IMG/VR virus record: IMGVR_UViG_3300049595_002648 | Coordinates: 1-22,971 of that record | From: a virus | Length of the DNA: 22,971 nucleotides | Reading direction: 5' to 3' (one strand) | Shown: one piece after another, positions 1-7,061 of the stretch | Layout of the letters: every line of letters starts with the position of its first letter | How positions within the stretch are numbered: the stretch's first letter is position 1 | Translations under genes and position numbers: made by a program | The notes under the pieces: model-generated | Seen by the model: the letters and a program-made list of their open reading frames with translations, nothing else | Databases searched by the model: none | Told to the model about the DNA's origin: nothing

Positions 1-602
1 TTGTGCAAGGCGATACGAGAGCGGATGTATGCCATTGTCTCGGCCTCATGCCAAATCTGGAGTGGGATTTCTTGGATGGCGCATTTAGGATAGTCGGCCT
101 TGAATTCGGCGTCTTTTCGTCTCCAGTCCTTCATAACAAGAAGAATAGCAATCTTCTTAGGGTGGATTCCGTTGTGTTCGCACAGGAGCTTGTTGACGTT
201 GGCTTGCTTTGTCCACTCAAGCTTATCATCGCTCATGGCCTTGTAGACGCTGGAGACCTTGTAGTCCCATAGGGTTTCGGTCTCGCGGTCATAGAGGTCG
301 ATCTGTCCACCCAGCTTAACCCCGTCGATATCAATGTAGAAACGTTGCTCACAGACGTAGCGTTCGGGATTGCGCTTCGCTATCTGCTCCAAAACGTAGT
401 GGTTGGCCGTTCCCAGCATTGTCCACACCTTCTCAGAACAGTCCATGGTGATCTGATCTGCATGGCGTCTCCAGAGTTCGGAGATCTTGGGAGGTTGGGC
501 CAACCCCGTAGTAGTGATGTCGGACTCGCCCTTGCTGTAGGTGTCCTCGCTAACGAGGTCTACGAAAGGCTGGGGTAAAGAAAATCGGTTGGTTATGATC
601 AT
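1..602 (-). CDS. PD-(D/E)XK (RecB/Cas4-like) nuclease, C-terminus cut by window edge
   Basis: The frame opens at ATG 602-600 and stays open to the left edge, giving 200 residues with no stop. It shows the core of the PD-(D/E)XK nuclease fold: GTANH with His68, a glutamate at Glu85, GGQID with Asp102, then LWDYK with Asp113 and Lys115, followed by a W..QANV helix (130-136) of the kind that follows the active site in RecB/Cas4-type exonucleases. These enzymes cut DNA with divalent metal and in phages serve recombination, host DNA degradation or end processing. It is the last visible gene of a four-gene minus-strand cluster. There is no Shine-Dalgarno sequence. Its ATG overlaps the TGA of a possible 24-43 residue ORF. 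The fold is seen in the motifs; the exact role is inferred. Confidence 0.8.
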   Translation of the reverse strand, partial: MIITNRFSLPQPFVDLVSEDTYSKGESDITTTGLAQPPKISELWRRHADQITMDCSEKVWTMLGTANHYVLEQIAKRNPERYVCEQRFYIDIDGVKLGGQIDLYDRETETLWDYKVSSVYKAMSDDKLEWTKQANVNKLLCEHNGIHPKKIAILLVMKDWRRKDAEFKADYPKCAIQEIPLQIWHEAETMAYIRSRIALH

Positions 603-652
603 GGTGTTGTTATGAATCTGACGCTGTTTTTATAACAACGTTCAAAGAAAGT

Positions 653-728
653 AGCGGGGCTGGGCGATCCCATATTTGGCTGAACCTGACGGTTAGATGT
701 AAGATCTGCCGTTTTCGGCCACCCCGCC
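653..728 (-). ncRNA. Cloverleaf-like structured RNA candidate (tRNA-like, not a canonical tRNA)
   Basis: On the minus strand GGCGGGG (728-722) pairs with CCCCGCT (659-653), a 7-bp closing stem with one terminal G.U. Inside are four small hairpins: GCCG-AAAA-CGGC (719-708), AGAT-CTTAC-ATCT (707-695), AACC-GTCA-GGTT (694-683) and TGGG-ATCG-CCCA (672-661). The first three are directly stacked. It resembles a tRNA in having a 7-bp acceptor stem, T at position 8, a G10-C25-type D stem, a purine at 26 and an A at the discriminator position followed by C. However, the D and T loops are only 4 nt and the anticodon arm is replaced by two hairpins. It lies 6 nt downstream of the DUF6496-like gene and upstream of the nuclease gene. 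Function is unknown. Confidence 0.35.
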
Positions 729-734
729 AAAGGA

Positions 735-896
735 TTATTTCCCCTTTTTCTTTTTGCTCATGCCAGCCTCGCTGAGTGCAATGGCTACAGCCTGTTTCTG
801 GCTCTTGACCTTTTGGCCAGAGCTACTTTTGAGTTTGCCAGCTTTATATTCTGACATGACGGTTTTAATCTTGTTTTTTCCTTTGGATTTTTTCAT
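735..896 (-). CDS. Small basic protein, DUF6496-like
   Basis: A 53-residue Lys-rich protein. The order of motifs is a basic start, VMSEYKAGKL (13-22), SSGQKV (25-30), then KQAVAIALSEAGMS (34-47) and a Lys-rich end. This matches the pattern I recall for the DUF6496 family of short bacterial and phage proteins (a V(M)xEFKxGxL...SGxxV..xxQAIAIALSEAG core). The biochemical role of the family is not known to me; the basic nature suggests nucleic-acid binding. It starts 4 bp after the stop of the SWIM gene, so the two are surely co-transcribed. The start ATG at 896-894 has only an A/T-rich leader. Confidence 0.75.
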   Translation of the reverse strand: MKKSKGKNKIKTVMSEYKAGKLKSSSGQKVKSQKQAVAIALSEAGMSKKKKGK

Positions 897-900
897 ATTT

Positions 901-1134
901 TTATGCTGCTATTAGTTGGTTGTTTGTTGGCTTCGGCGTTTTGACGCCCAAGAGTTTACAGATATATCGGATGTGGAAGCACTCTTTGCGGAATTGATAG
1001 CTTGGACAAGTGCAGGTAACGGGGTCTTCGGTGAGGTCAACGAGGTAGAAGTCTTCTTGGTGGGTTCTTGACTGGATAAGAAATGTTCCCTGATCGTGCG
1101 GCAAAATCTTAATGCCTTTTCCATAGCTAGTCAT
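901..1134 (-). CDS. SWIM-type zinc-finger protein
   Basis: A 77-residue protein with Cys41, Cys43, Cys52 and His54 in the spacing C-x-C-x8-C-x-H, the signature of the SWIM zinc-binding domain, preceded by a beta-rich half (GTFLIQSRTHQEDFYLVDL). SWIM domains bind DNA or protein and occur in transposases, SNF2 helicases and recombination mediators. I choose ATG 1134-1132 because its first 8 bases overlap the end of the upstream gene (ATGACTAG). The longer reading to 1185 would run 59 bp into that gene. It lies between a 216-residue unknown and the DUF6496-like gene, in the same cluster as the nuclease, which suggests a DNA-processing role. The zinc ligands are seen; the role is inferred. Confidence 0.75.
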   Translation of the reverse strand: MTSYGKGIKILPHDQGTFLIQSRTHQEDFYLVDLTEDPVTCTCPSYQFRKECFHIRYICKLLGVKTPKPTNNQLIAA

Positions 1135-1777
1135 TGACCTCCTCTGGTTGCGGGGTTTTGAGGGACTCGGCCTTGCTTGCCCCATAGCCCAATTCTTCGG
1201 GGCTGTAGGGTTGGATTGGCATCTTGAAGGTATGGCCAGAGCGGTCTGCTTGGATGAACAGGCTCGTAGCTATGCCCTGACGGTGTTCGTTGGGAAGGTC
1301 TAGCTCGACAGCAATGTCATTAGCCTTCTTGACGCATAGTCTCATCAGATTCGCCGCCTGACAGAGGAAGACTTTGACTTCGCGGTCTTTGGGTTCGGGG
1401 TTCTTGATAGCCTCTCCTGCGGGCTTCTGGGGCTCGCGAGGGGTGTCATTCACCAACGTCGATCCCTTGACCATGGCAGCTTGGATCTCCATCGTAGCGG
1501 TTCCCTGCTTGTCGTTGCCCGAAGCAATCAAGACTACTGTCTTGCCGACATACTCTTTGAATCCATCTTCGATATCCTTGTTCGGGATGAAGTAGGTATG
1601 ATCCACTCCCCCGACTTCCACTGTTACCAGATGGAACTTCTTTTGATCGGCCTTGCGGACAATGACCTTGGGAACTGATTTGATCGTAACCAGCTTTGGC
1701 CCATTTTTGACGAGGTCGCCATGGTGGAGGCTGGGTGTTTTGTCGTAGTTCTTTTGATTGGGTTTTTGGAATGACAT
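1127..1777 (-). CDS. Conserved-looking hypothetical protein, possible DNA-metabolism factor
   Basis: A 216-residue soluble protein that I do not recognise with certainty. The N-terminal third is basic (KPNQKNYDKTPS...). Residues about 40-105 alternate hydrophobic and polar residues as in a small beta-barrel, including HLVTVEVGG and YFIPNKDIEDGF. A Pro/Lys-rich linker (about 113-132) leads to a helical C-terminal half (VFLCQAANLMRLCVKKANDI). This layout and its position at the head of a nuclease/SWIM cluster would suit a single-strand-binding or recombination accessory protein, but that is only inference. It is the first gene of the cluster. The leader has no Shine-Dalgarno and reads ...aacaaaacct before the ATG. 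Confidence 0.65.
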   Translation of the reverse strand: MSFQKPNQKNYDKTPSLHHGDLVKNGPKLVTIKSVPKVIVRKADQKKFHLVTVEVGGVDHTYFIPNKDIEDGFKEYVGKTVVLIASGNDKQGTATMEIQAAMVKGSTLVNDTPREPQKPAGEAIKNPEPKDREVKVFLCQAANLMRLCVKKANDIAVELDLPNEHRQGIATSLFIQADRSGHTFKMPIQPYSPEELGYGASKAESLKTPQPEEVND

Positions 1778-1789
1778 AGGTTTTGTTGT

Positions 1790-1818
1790 TCTCTATCTCC
1801 GACAAGGCTGGTTGTCAA
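1790..1818 (-). promoter_or_regulatory. Promoter-like site upstream of the nuclease cluster
   Basis: On the minus strand TTGACA (1818-1813) is followed by a 17-nt spacer and TAGAGA (1795-1790). The -35 is a perfect sigma-70 match but the -10 is poor (T, A and A at positions 1, 2 and 4). The implied start lies only a few bases before the ATG at 1777, so the transcript would be nearly leaderless. It overlaps a copy of AACGTTCAAA (1818-1827) by one base. Confidence 0.3.
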
Positions 1819-1836
1819 ACGTTCAAACTATTTTTG

Positions 1837-1882
1837 AAAAAAAAGGGGGCGGGGGGCAGGAAAAACCACTAACCTACCCCCC
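1837..1882 (-). terminator. G/C-rich hairpin with T8 tract, minus-strand terminator candidate
   Basis: Read on the minus strand, GGGGGG-T-AGG (1882-1873) pairs with CCT-G-CCCCCC (1860-1851) across a 12-nt loop, giving nine pairs and one mismatch. A further GCCCCC and a run of eight T (1844-1837) follow. It lies between the divergent starts at 1777 and 2010, where it could stop minus-strand transcripts that have read antisense through the 1578-residue gene. Confidence 0.5.
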
Positions 1883-1951
1883 GACCACACACACATGCAA
1901 ATGAGGGAGAACACATACCCTCAGACCTATATCTACCACAATCGTTCAATC

Positions 1952-1980
1952 TTGCAAGGGGAAAATGACCTTGCTAGGCT
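1952..1980 (+). promoter_or_regulatory. Weak promoter-like site upstream of the giant repeat protein
   Basis: TTGCAA (1952-1957), a 17-nt spacer and TAGGCT (1975-1980) precede the ATG at 2010. The -10 matches only at T, A and the final T. Some promoter is expected here because this is the first gene of the only plus-strand transcription unit, but the sequence match itself is weak. Confidence 0.25.
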
Positions 1981-2009
1981 AGGTGTTTTAGAGTAGGTTC
2001 TCTTGATCC

Positions 2010-5000
2010 ATGGCTGTTGAAAACCCTCCCCTAAATAGAATCTACGTCCTTGGCTATGCAGCCAACGACAGAGATTATCCGATAGTATCAATGAGCCTTG
2101 ATCCGCGTGTTGCGGGATACAAGGTTCCTGAAGATCTTTCGACCTGTCCAGATAAACGTTACAAAACCCATGTTTTTACTGGTGCCCAGCCCCTCTCTGG
2201 GGACGAGCGGGTGCGCCATGTGTGGGAAATCCTCCCCTCTCCTTGGGTTCCATTTACCCGCTATGATGATGACCTTGGCCCCATTCAGGGACGCAGGCGG
2301 TCTGTTGAGAACACGGGACAGCAAGCCTCTTTAACTTCCGATACTAAGATATCATATGAGGGGAGAGAGGGCTCTGCTATTGTTTCTACAGAGTTAGAGG
2401 AGACTTGGTCGATCAAGACCGACGAGGATGGCAATTCTCTTTTCCCTATCAAGGATCGGGATTTTTATGATGCCTCTCGCGGCCCCGTCCAAGAACGCCG
2501 CCAACTCTTTGTCCCCACGGGAGAAGAGGTTGGCAGTCTGGAAAACATAGGCGGAGTTATCACCCAAACCAGCTACGAGCCCTACAACGAATTTCTTTCG
2601 GTCAAGATCGTCCAGACCTACAGGGTGGATGGGCCTCAGTTGATCGGTAAAACCACCGACAATGACGGCCAGTTGGTTACAGTTACCACTCAGCGCAAGG
2701 GTGCGTTAAACTATATCCCGCCCAACCCTACCGCAACTAGGACTGTTGAGGTTAACCGCGAAGATGCCGAATCGTTGGTTGAGCGGGTTATTGACACGCC
2801 AGAAATCTTCAAAGCGAATACATTTTCTGTTGAACGCCCTGATCCCATTCCTCAGAAGTTTCGCGTAGCCGTCCCCATCCAGTCCTCTCAGGAGATTGTC
2901 GAGGGGGACGCTGACCCCAATGTCAGCCTAGACGAAGGAGAACTCTCTAAGAGCGAGGAACAACGCAATAAGTTTATCAAGCGCGTGTCTTCTACTTCGC
3001 GGGATCAAGCTGTTCTGCCTAAAACACTTACGGGAAAGTCCACCAACAACGAAAGACAGGAAGTCACTGTCACCGAGACTCTTCAGCTAGGCAACACCGA
3101 CGAAACCCCCACAGCTACCACCACCGTTGAATCCGAGGCTTTGGGTGATGGGAACTACGTCATTACTAAGACGCAAGTGGATGAGGTGTTTTCTGCCATC
3201 ACATTTTCCAAAGAACGACCAGACCCCGTTCCTCCCAAGTTCCGCGCAGCCATTCCCTCGTTGACCCGCCAAGAAGACTTGGAGGGTGAAGCCGAAGAAC
3301 CCACTTTAGTTGCGGGAGAAATTGTCAAGAGCGAACAACAGGTCAATCAGTTCGTTAAACGGATGTCTACTACGGCCAGAGATGCCGCCCAGCTTCCTAA
3401 GTCACTGACTCAAAAGCTAACAACCAATGAAGGGTTGCTGGCCACCGTTACCGAAACTCTACAGAATGGAGATACTACGGCAGTACCAACATCAAAAAAG
3501 ACAGTTGAATCAGAAGCCCTTGGGGATGGGACGTATGTGGTTCGCGTCACCGAAAGCCCAAAAGTATTTTCCGCCAAAACATTCCGCGCCGAAAAAGCAG
3601 ATCTTACCCCGCAAAAGTTCAGAGCTAAACAGTCTGATTTAACCACCGAAGAAAACATTGAAGGAACAGCCGCGCAACCAACTCTTGGTGAAAATCAATT
3701 TTTAAAGTCGGAACAACAGATCAATGAATTTGTAAAGAGGGTTACTACAAACACCAGAACCACGGAGATTAGTGATACACTGGATGAATCTGTAATTACG
3801 CCAGAAGGCCAGCTTGCCACTAGGACAATCACGCTTTCAAAATCAGCGCAAACACTTGTCCCATCAGCTACAGTTATTGATGGTAACGTGGAAGAACTTG
3901 GTGATGGGCGCACGGTCAAAACAGAAGTCAGGGTTGATGAGGTGTTTGACGGAAAACAAGAGTCCTTGGAGAAGCCAGAAGTTATTCCTCCTGAGTTTCG
4001 GGCTTCGCTGCAAAACAGAACAATCTCAGAAGTAAAGACGGGACAAGCCATTAGCCTGCCGAGCCTGTCTCAAGACGAGCTTTCCAAAACCATTCAAAGG
4101 GTTACCGAACACAAGATTCGCGAGACCAAGGTTACCAGACCCTCTGATGACTATCCAGAACTTACAGGCGAACTGGTTGACAATGATCAAATCAAAGTAA
4201 CTCGCACCAGAACGGTTGCCAAGGGAGGTCAAACTATTACACCTAGCGCCACGGTAAGCGGAAGTGTGGAGGCCTTGGGAGATGGATACACGCTCAAAAC
4301 TGAAGACACCAAGGAAAAATTCTTTGAAGGAAAATCTTTTTCCCAAGAAAAACCAGACAACATCCCCGTTGAATTCCGCGCCGAAAAACCCGTTACCATT
4401 GAAGAGTTTACGGAGGAAGGTAATGCTGGAGCAGTAAGCCTTTCTGACAATGAAATTTCCAAGTCAGAACAACAGGTCACAGAATTCCTTAAACGCACCA
4501 GAACGGCCACAAGAGACATTGTTGGCGGGGTTACACTTGAGGGCGAGCAAATAGACCAAGACGGGATTAAGGTAACCGTTACAAGAAGCCTTCAAGATGG
4601 ATCGCAATCAATAGCACCAAGCGCAACAACGAGCGGTCAGGTTGAGGCCATCGGTGATGGGAAGACAATCAAAACAGAACTTGAGAAATCTGAAGTATTT
4701 GATGCAAGAACCCTGACGCGCCAGCAGGCATTTCAACTTCCAGCTAAGTTTGTCACTGGAGAGACCGAAGAAGAGTCTTTTGTTGAAGCAGCAGAGGATG
4801 CCGAACCCGAAGAATTGGGCGACAACGGAATTGGAATTGTCCAATCTACAGCCCAGCGAGTAACGGCATTTACCGTCAGAAAAACAACGAGGACGGTTGA
4901 TGGAGAAACATCAACCACAGAAAAACAACTCAGCAACAGCGGCCAAGAGATAACCATTGAATCCGAAATATCCGACAATTCGTCCATTGAAACTGGTGCC

Positions 5001-6746
5001 AAAGTTGAAATCGCCAGAACGCAAGCCATCGGAGGCGGAAAGTTCCTCAAGGAAATTGGAAAAGTTGAGGAGGTTTTTGATTCCAAGCAAAGAACTTTCA
5101 CTCAAGCTGCTCAAATTCCAGCCAAATTCCTTGATGGAAAGATAACCGAAACAAACTTTATTGAAGAGGGAACAACCGAAGAACCCGAGGAACTTGGAAC
5201 TGATGGATTCGGGATTGTCCAATCCTCGTCACAAAGAGTCAATGCGTTTTTGCGCCGTCAAACCCAAAGAGAGCAAGAGGGCACAACATCTCTCACAGAA
5301 AACCAAACCAACAACTTCAAACAAAAGATTACTGTAGAATCTTCTATTGTTGACGATCCCGAAGTAGAACCTTCCGCCAAAACTGAATTTGCCAGAACGC
5401 AAGCTATTGGAGGGGGAAAATACGTCAAGGAAATCGGGACAGTTGACAATCTCTTTCCTCAACAATCATTTACAAAAGAAAAACCAGATCCAGCGCCCCA
5501 AAAATTCAGAATAGAACTTCCAGCCTTAACGGACGAGGTAACAACCGAGGCAACTAGCGTAAGCGAGGGAGATGTTAATTTAGGTCCCGATGATTTAGCA
5601 AAAAGTGTGCAGCAGGTAGACGCATTTACCAAAAGAACAAGAACCACATCAAGAAGCGGAAATGCAGACGGATCACTCTCTGGAGAGGTTTTCACAACTG
5701 AACTTGGTGGCGGAAAAGCAACAGTTGTTGAAAACTATGGATCCAACCCGACAATTAATCCAGCTTTTGGAACAATAGCTTCAGAAAAAGAAGCTCTTGG
5801 TGGAGGAAAGTTCTTAACAAGAGAAGTAACACTTACCAACCCGCCGCCCCTTGATGGACAGGAATATGACGAGACATATGATGTTTTGATACCATACACC
5901 GAACAATTCGTGGAAGGCGGAACAACAGACACTCCAAACGCATCTATTGTTCCGAGAGATGTTTTCCATTCAAGGCAGAGGATTATTGATGTTGAAGCGG
6001 CAAGGCAAGCATATCTTGATAGCATTATTGTTCTTGATGATGTGGTAAATATATCCCTTCCAGACAAGCTTATTGATGTTATTGTAAACATTGAAAAAAT
6101 AGAAGGAGGAGAAAATCAAACATCCGAAGGTAACTCCTGTTCGGCAAGCGCCACGGCTTTTGCCAGCTATGATCTTGATGTTGGATTTGAGGTTCGCAAT
6201 GGATATTCTGGCCCAACCATTGCCAAAAAGTATGTATTCTTTATTGATGCAGTAAGTCAATATGAGGTATCTGGAATTATTGGAAGAGTGAACAGGGTGG
6301 CCGGTGAAGGCAGTTCAGGCGTAAAAGAGTTTCCTGTATTTCGCACAAAATCCGAAACAATAACAACAAAAGTTATATCAGAGCGAATTACGGCAACCGC
6401 TTCTGTTTCGCTTCCAAAAAACAAAAACAAATCTTTGTCTGTGGACAAACAAGTGAATGCGAACATTATAAATATTCCCCCAACACTTCATGGCCGTTTC
6501 ACTATTAAAACAAACAAAGAACATATTGTTGAAAGAACAGCAAAAGCAGTGGGAGAAAACACTGGTACATCTGAGGTCATCGCAAAAGCAAAAGCCCAAG
6601 CCATTATTTCTCAAGACATAATAGAAACTTTTCCAGAAAAATTTCCAACTGGGAGATATCTTGTTTCTGTCAACTCTCAACCATACAGGTTTAATTTAAT
6701 TAGAATTGAGGCCGTTGTGGTTGAAGTTACAGAAAACATGGTATAA
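2010..6746 (+). CDS. Giant tandem-repeat virion-like protein (about 126-residue repeats)
   Basis: A 1578-residue protein dominated by tandem units. A conserved PxKFR-type anchor recurs at residues 283, 410, 536, 662, 788, 913, 1039 and 1165, a period of 125-127 residues. Degenerate units flank these near 157 and 1291. Each unit has the order anchor, acidic stretch, KSEQQV..F.KR, a Thr-rich strand region, T.T.T, P(S/T)AT, and (V/A)EALGDG..(V/I)KTE, before (E)VF..KTFS.EKPD and the next anchor. The N-terminus (to about 150) has VRHVWEILPSPWVPFT, like the LPGPW segments I recall from repetitive phage structural proteins. The C-terminal 230 residues are non-repetitive and beta-rich, with IPPTLHGRF. 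No transmembrane segment or signal peptide is evident. It is probably a fibre or decoration protein. It is the only large gene on the plus strand, and GC falls clearly from 5' to 3'. Confidence 0.8.
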   Translation: MAVENPPLNRIYVLGYAANDRDYPIVSMSLDPRVAGYKVPEDLSTCPDKRYKTHVFTGAQPLSGDERVRHVWEILPSPWVPFTRYDDDLGPIQGRRRSVENTGQQASLTSDTKISYEGREGSAIVSTELEETWSIKTDEDGNSLFPIKDRDFYDASRGPVQERRQLFVPTGEEVGSLENIGGVITQTSYEPYNEFLSVKIVQTYRVDGPQLIGKTTDNDGQLVTVTTQRKGALNYIPPNPTATRTVEVNREDAESLVERVIDTPEIFKANTFSVERPDPIPQKFRVAVPIQSSQEIVEGDADPNVSLDEGELSKSEEQRNKFIKRVSSTSRDQAVLPKTLTGKSTNNERQEVTVTETLQLGNTDETPTATTTVESEALGDGNYVITKTQVDEVFSAITFSKERPDPVPPKFRAAIPSLTRQEDLEGEAEEPTLVAGEIVKSEQQVNQFVKRMSTTARDAAQLPKSLTQKLTTNEGLLATVTETLQNGDTTAVPTSKKTVESEALGDGTYVVRVTESPKVFSAKTFRAEKADLTPQKFRAKQSDLTTEENIEGTAAQPTLGENQFLKSEQQINEFVKRVTTNTRTTEISDTLDESVITPEGQLATRTITLSKSAQTLVPSATVIDGNVEELGDGRTVKTEVRVDEVFDGKQESLEKPEVIPPEFRASLQNRTISEVKTGQAISLPSLSQDELSKTIQRVTEHKIRETKVTRPSDDYPELTGELVDNDQIKVTRTRTVAKGGQTITPSATVSGSVEALGDGYTLKTEDTKEKFFEGKSFSQEKPDNIPVEFRAEKPVTIEEFTEEGNAGAVSLSDNEISKSEQQVTEFLKRTRTATRDIVGGVTLEGEQIDQDGIKVTVTRSLQDGSQSIAPSATTSGQVEAIGDGKTIKTELEKSEVFDARTLTRQQAFQLPAKFVTGETEEESFVEAAEDAEPEELGDNGIGIVQSTAQRVTAFTVRKTTRTVDGETSTTEKQLSNSGQEITIESEISDNSSIETGAKVEIARTQAIGGGKFLKEIGKVEEVFDSKQRTFTQAAQIPAKFLDGKITETNFIEEGTTEEPEELGTDGFGIVQSSSQRVNAFLRRQTQREQEGTTSLTENQTNNFKQKITVESSIVDDPEVEPSAKTEFARTQAIGGGKYVKEIGTVDNLFPQQSFTKEKPDPAPQKFRIELPALTDEVTTEATSVSEGDVNLGPDDLAKSVQQVDAFTKRTRTTSRSGNADGSLSGEVFTTELGGGKATVVENYGSNPTINPAFGTIASEKEALGGGKFLTREVTLTNPPPLDGQEYDETYDVLIPYTEQFVEGGTTDTPNASIVPRDVFHSRQRIIDVEAARQAYLDSIIVLDDVVNISLPDKLIDVIVNIEKIEGGENQTSEGNSCSASATAFASYDLDVGFEVRNGYSGPTIAKKYVFFIDAVSQYEVSGIIGRVNRVAGEGSSGVKEFPVFRTKSETITTKVISERITATASVSLPKNKNKSLSVDKQVNANIINIPPTLHGRFTIKTNKEHIVERTAKAVGENTGTSEVIAKAKAQAIISQDIIETFPEKFPTGRYLVSVNSQPYRFNLIRIEAVVVEVTENMV
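2856..5880 (+). repeat. Tandem coding repeat, unit about 378 bp
   Basis: Codons for the repeat anchor Lys/Glu occur at 2856, 3237, 3615, 3993, 4371, 4746, 5124 and 5502, a period of 375-381 bp, always in frame. The next expected anchor, about 5880, is degenerate. Protein conservation exceeds DNA conservation, so these are old duplications under selection. Units 6 and 7 (from about 4746 and 5124) are closest to each other, sharing EPEELG, GIGIVQS or GFGIVQS, and FARTQAIGGGK-type blocks. Confidence 0.85.
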
Positions 6747-6755
6747 ATTGCACAA

Positions 6756-7061
6756 ATGAACAAAGACACACCATCACTTGGAACCTCAATAGAGGCAGCG
6801 CAAATTAACTCAAGAATAACTGGGCTTGATTCAAAATTAACCTCAGTTGCTGCAAATTCGCTTAAATCGAAATCCGAAACCAAGTCTCCAGCGTCTTCAT
6901 CACAATCTTCTTCTGCGCTTGATCGTGGCGGGCAGGCTTCATCACCTCAATACAATTGCATTTTTAACATTTGTTATAACGGAGAGCCAAGGCAATTTGC
7001 GCTTGCTGGCCAACTTTTGAGAGAAGACGAGGAGTTTGATCCAGTTCCGCCGCTTATATGA
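6756..7061 (+). CDS. Ser-rich hypothetical protein
   Basis: A 101-residue protein starting 9 bp after the giant repeat gene and surely co-transcribed with it. The N-terminal half is low-complexity and Ser/Thr/Lys-rich (KSKSETKSPASSSQSSSA). The C-terminal half has YNCIFNICYNGEPRQFALAG and an acidic end. No family recognised. It shares the A/T-rich composition of the 3' end of the preceding gene. Its last codons overlap the end of the convergent helix-turn-helix-like gene by 8 bp (7054-7061), leaving no room for an intergenic terminator. It could be a chaperone, head or capping partner of the large protein, which is only a guess from adjacency. Confidence 0.6.
   Translation: MNKDTPSLGTSIEAAQINSRITGLDSKLTSVAANSLKSKSETKSPASSSQSSSALDRGGQASSPQYNCIFNICYNGEPRQFALAGQLLREDEEFDPVPPLI

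Noticed and set aside
3-578. Plus-strand frames 3-272 and 345-578
   Set aside because: Antisense to the truncated nuclease, whose active-site motifs are clear.
653-728. Canonical tRNA gene
   Set aside because: The acceptor-like stem is good, but there is no 5-bp anticodon stem with a 7-nt loop, no TTC-containing T loop and no GG in the D loop.
599-730. Short minus-strand frame (43 residues from TTG, 24 from ATG) whose TGA overlaps the nuclease ATG
   Set aside because: The ATGA overlap is suggestive, but the only ATG gives 24 residues and the frame coincides with the dense secondary structure at 653-728. I judged RNA structure the better explanation.
1135-1185. Longer SWIM protein starting at 1185
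   Set aside because: The extra residues are Arg/Pro/Ser-rich and lie inside the upstream gene; ATG 1134 gives a compact overlap.
2856-5880. CRISPR array or non-coding tandem repeat
   Set aside because: The repeats are long, in frame, and conserved at protein level rather than as identical DNA units with spacers.
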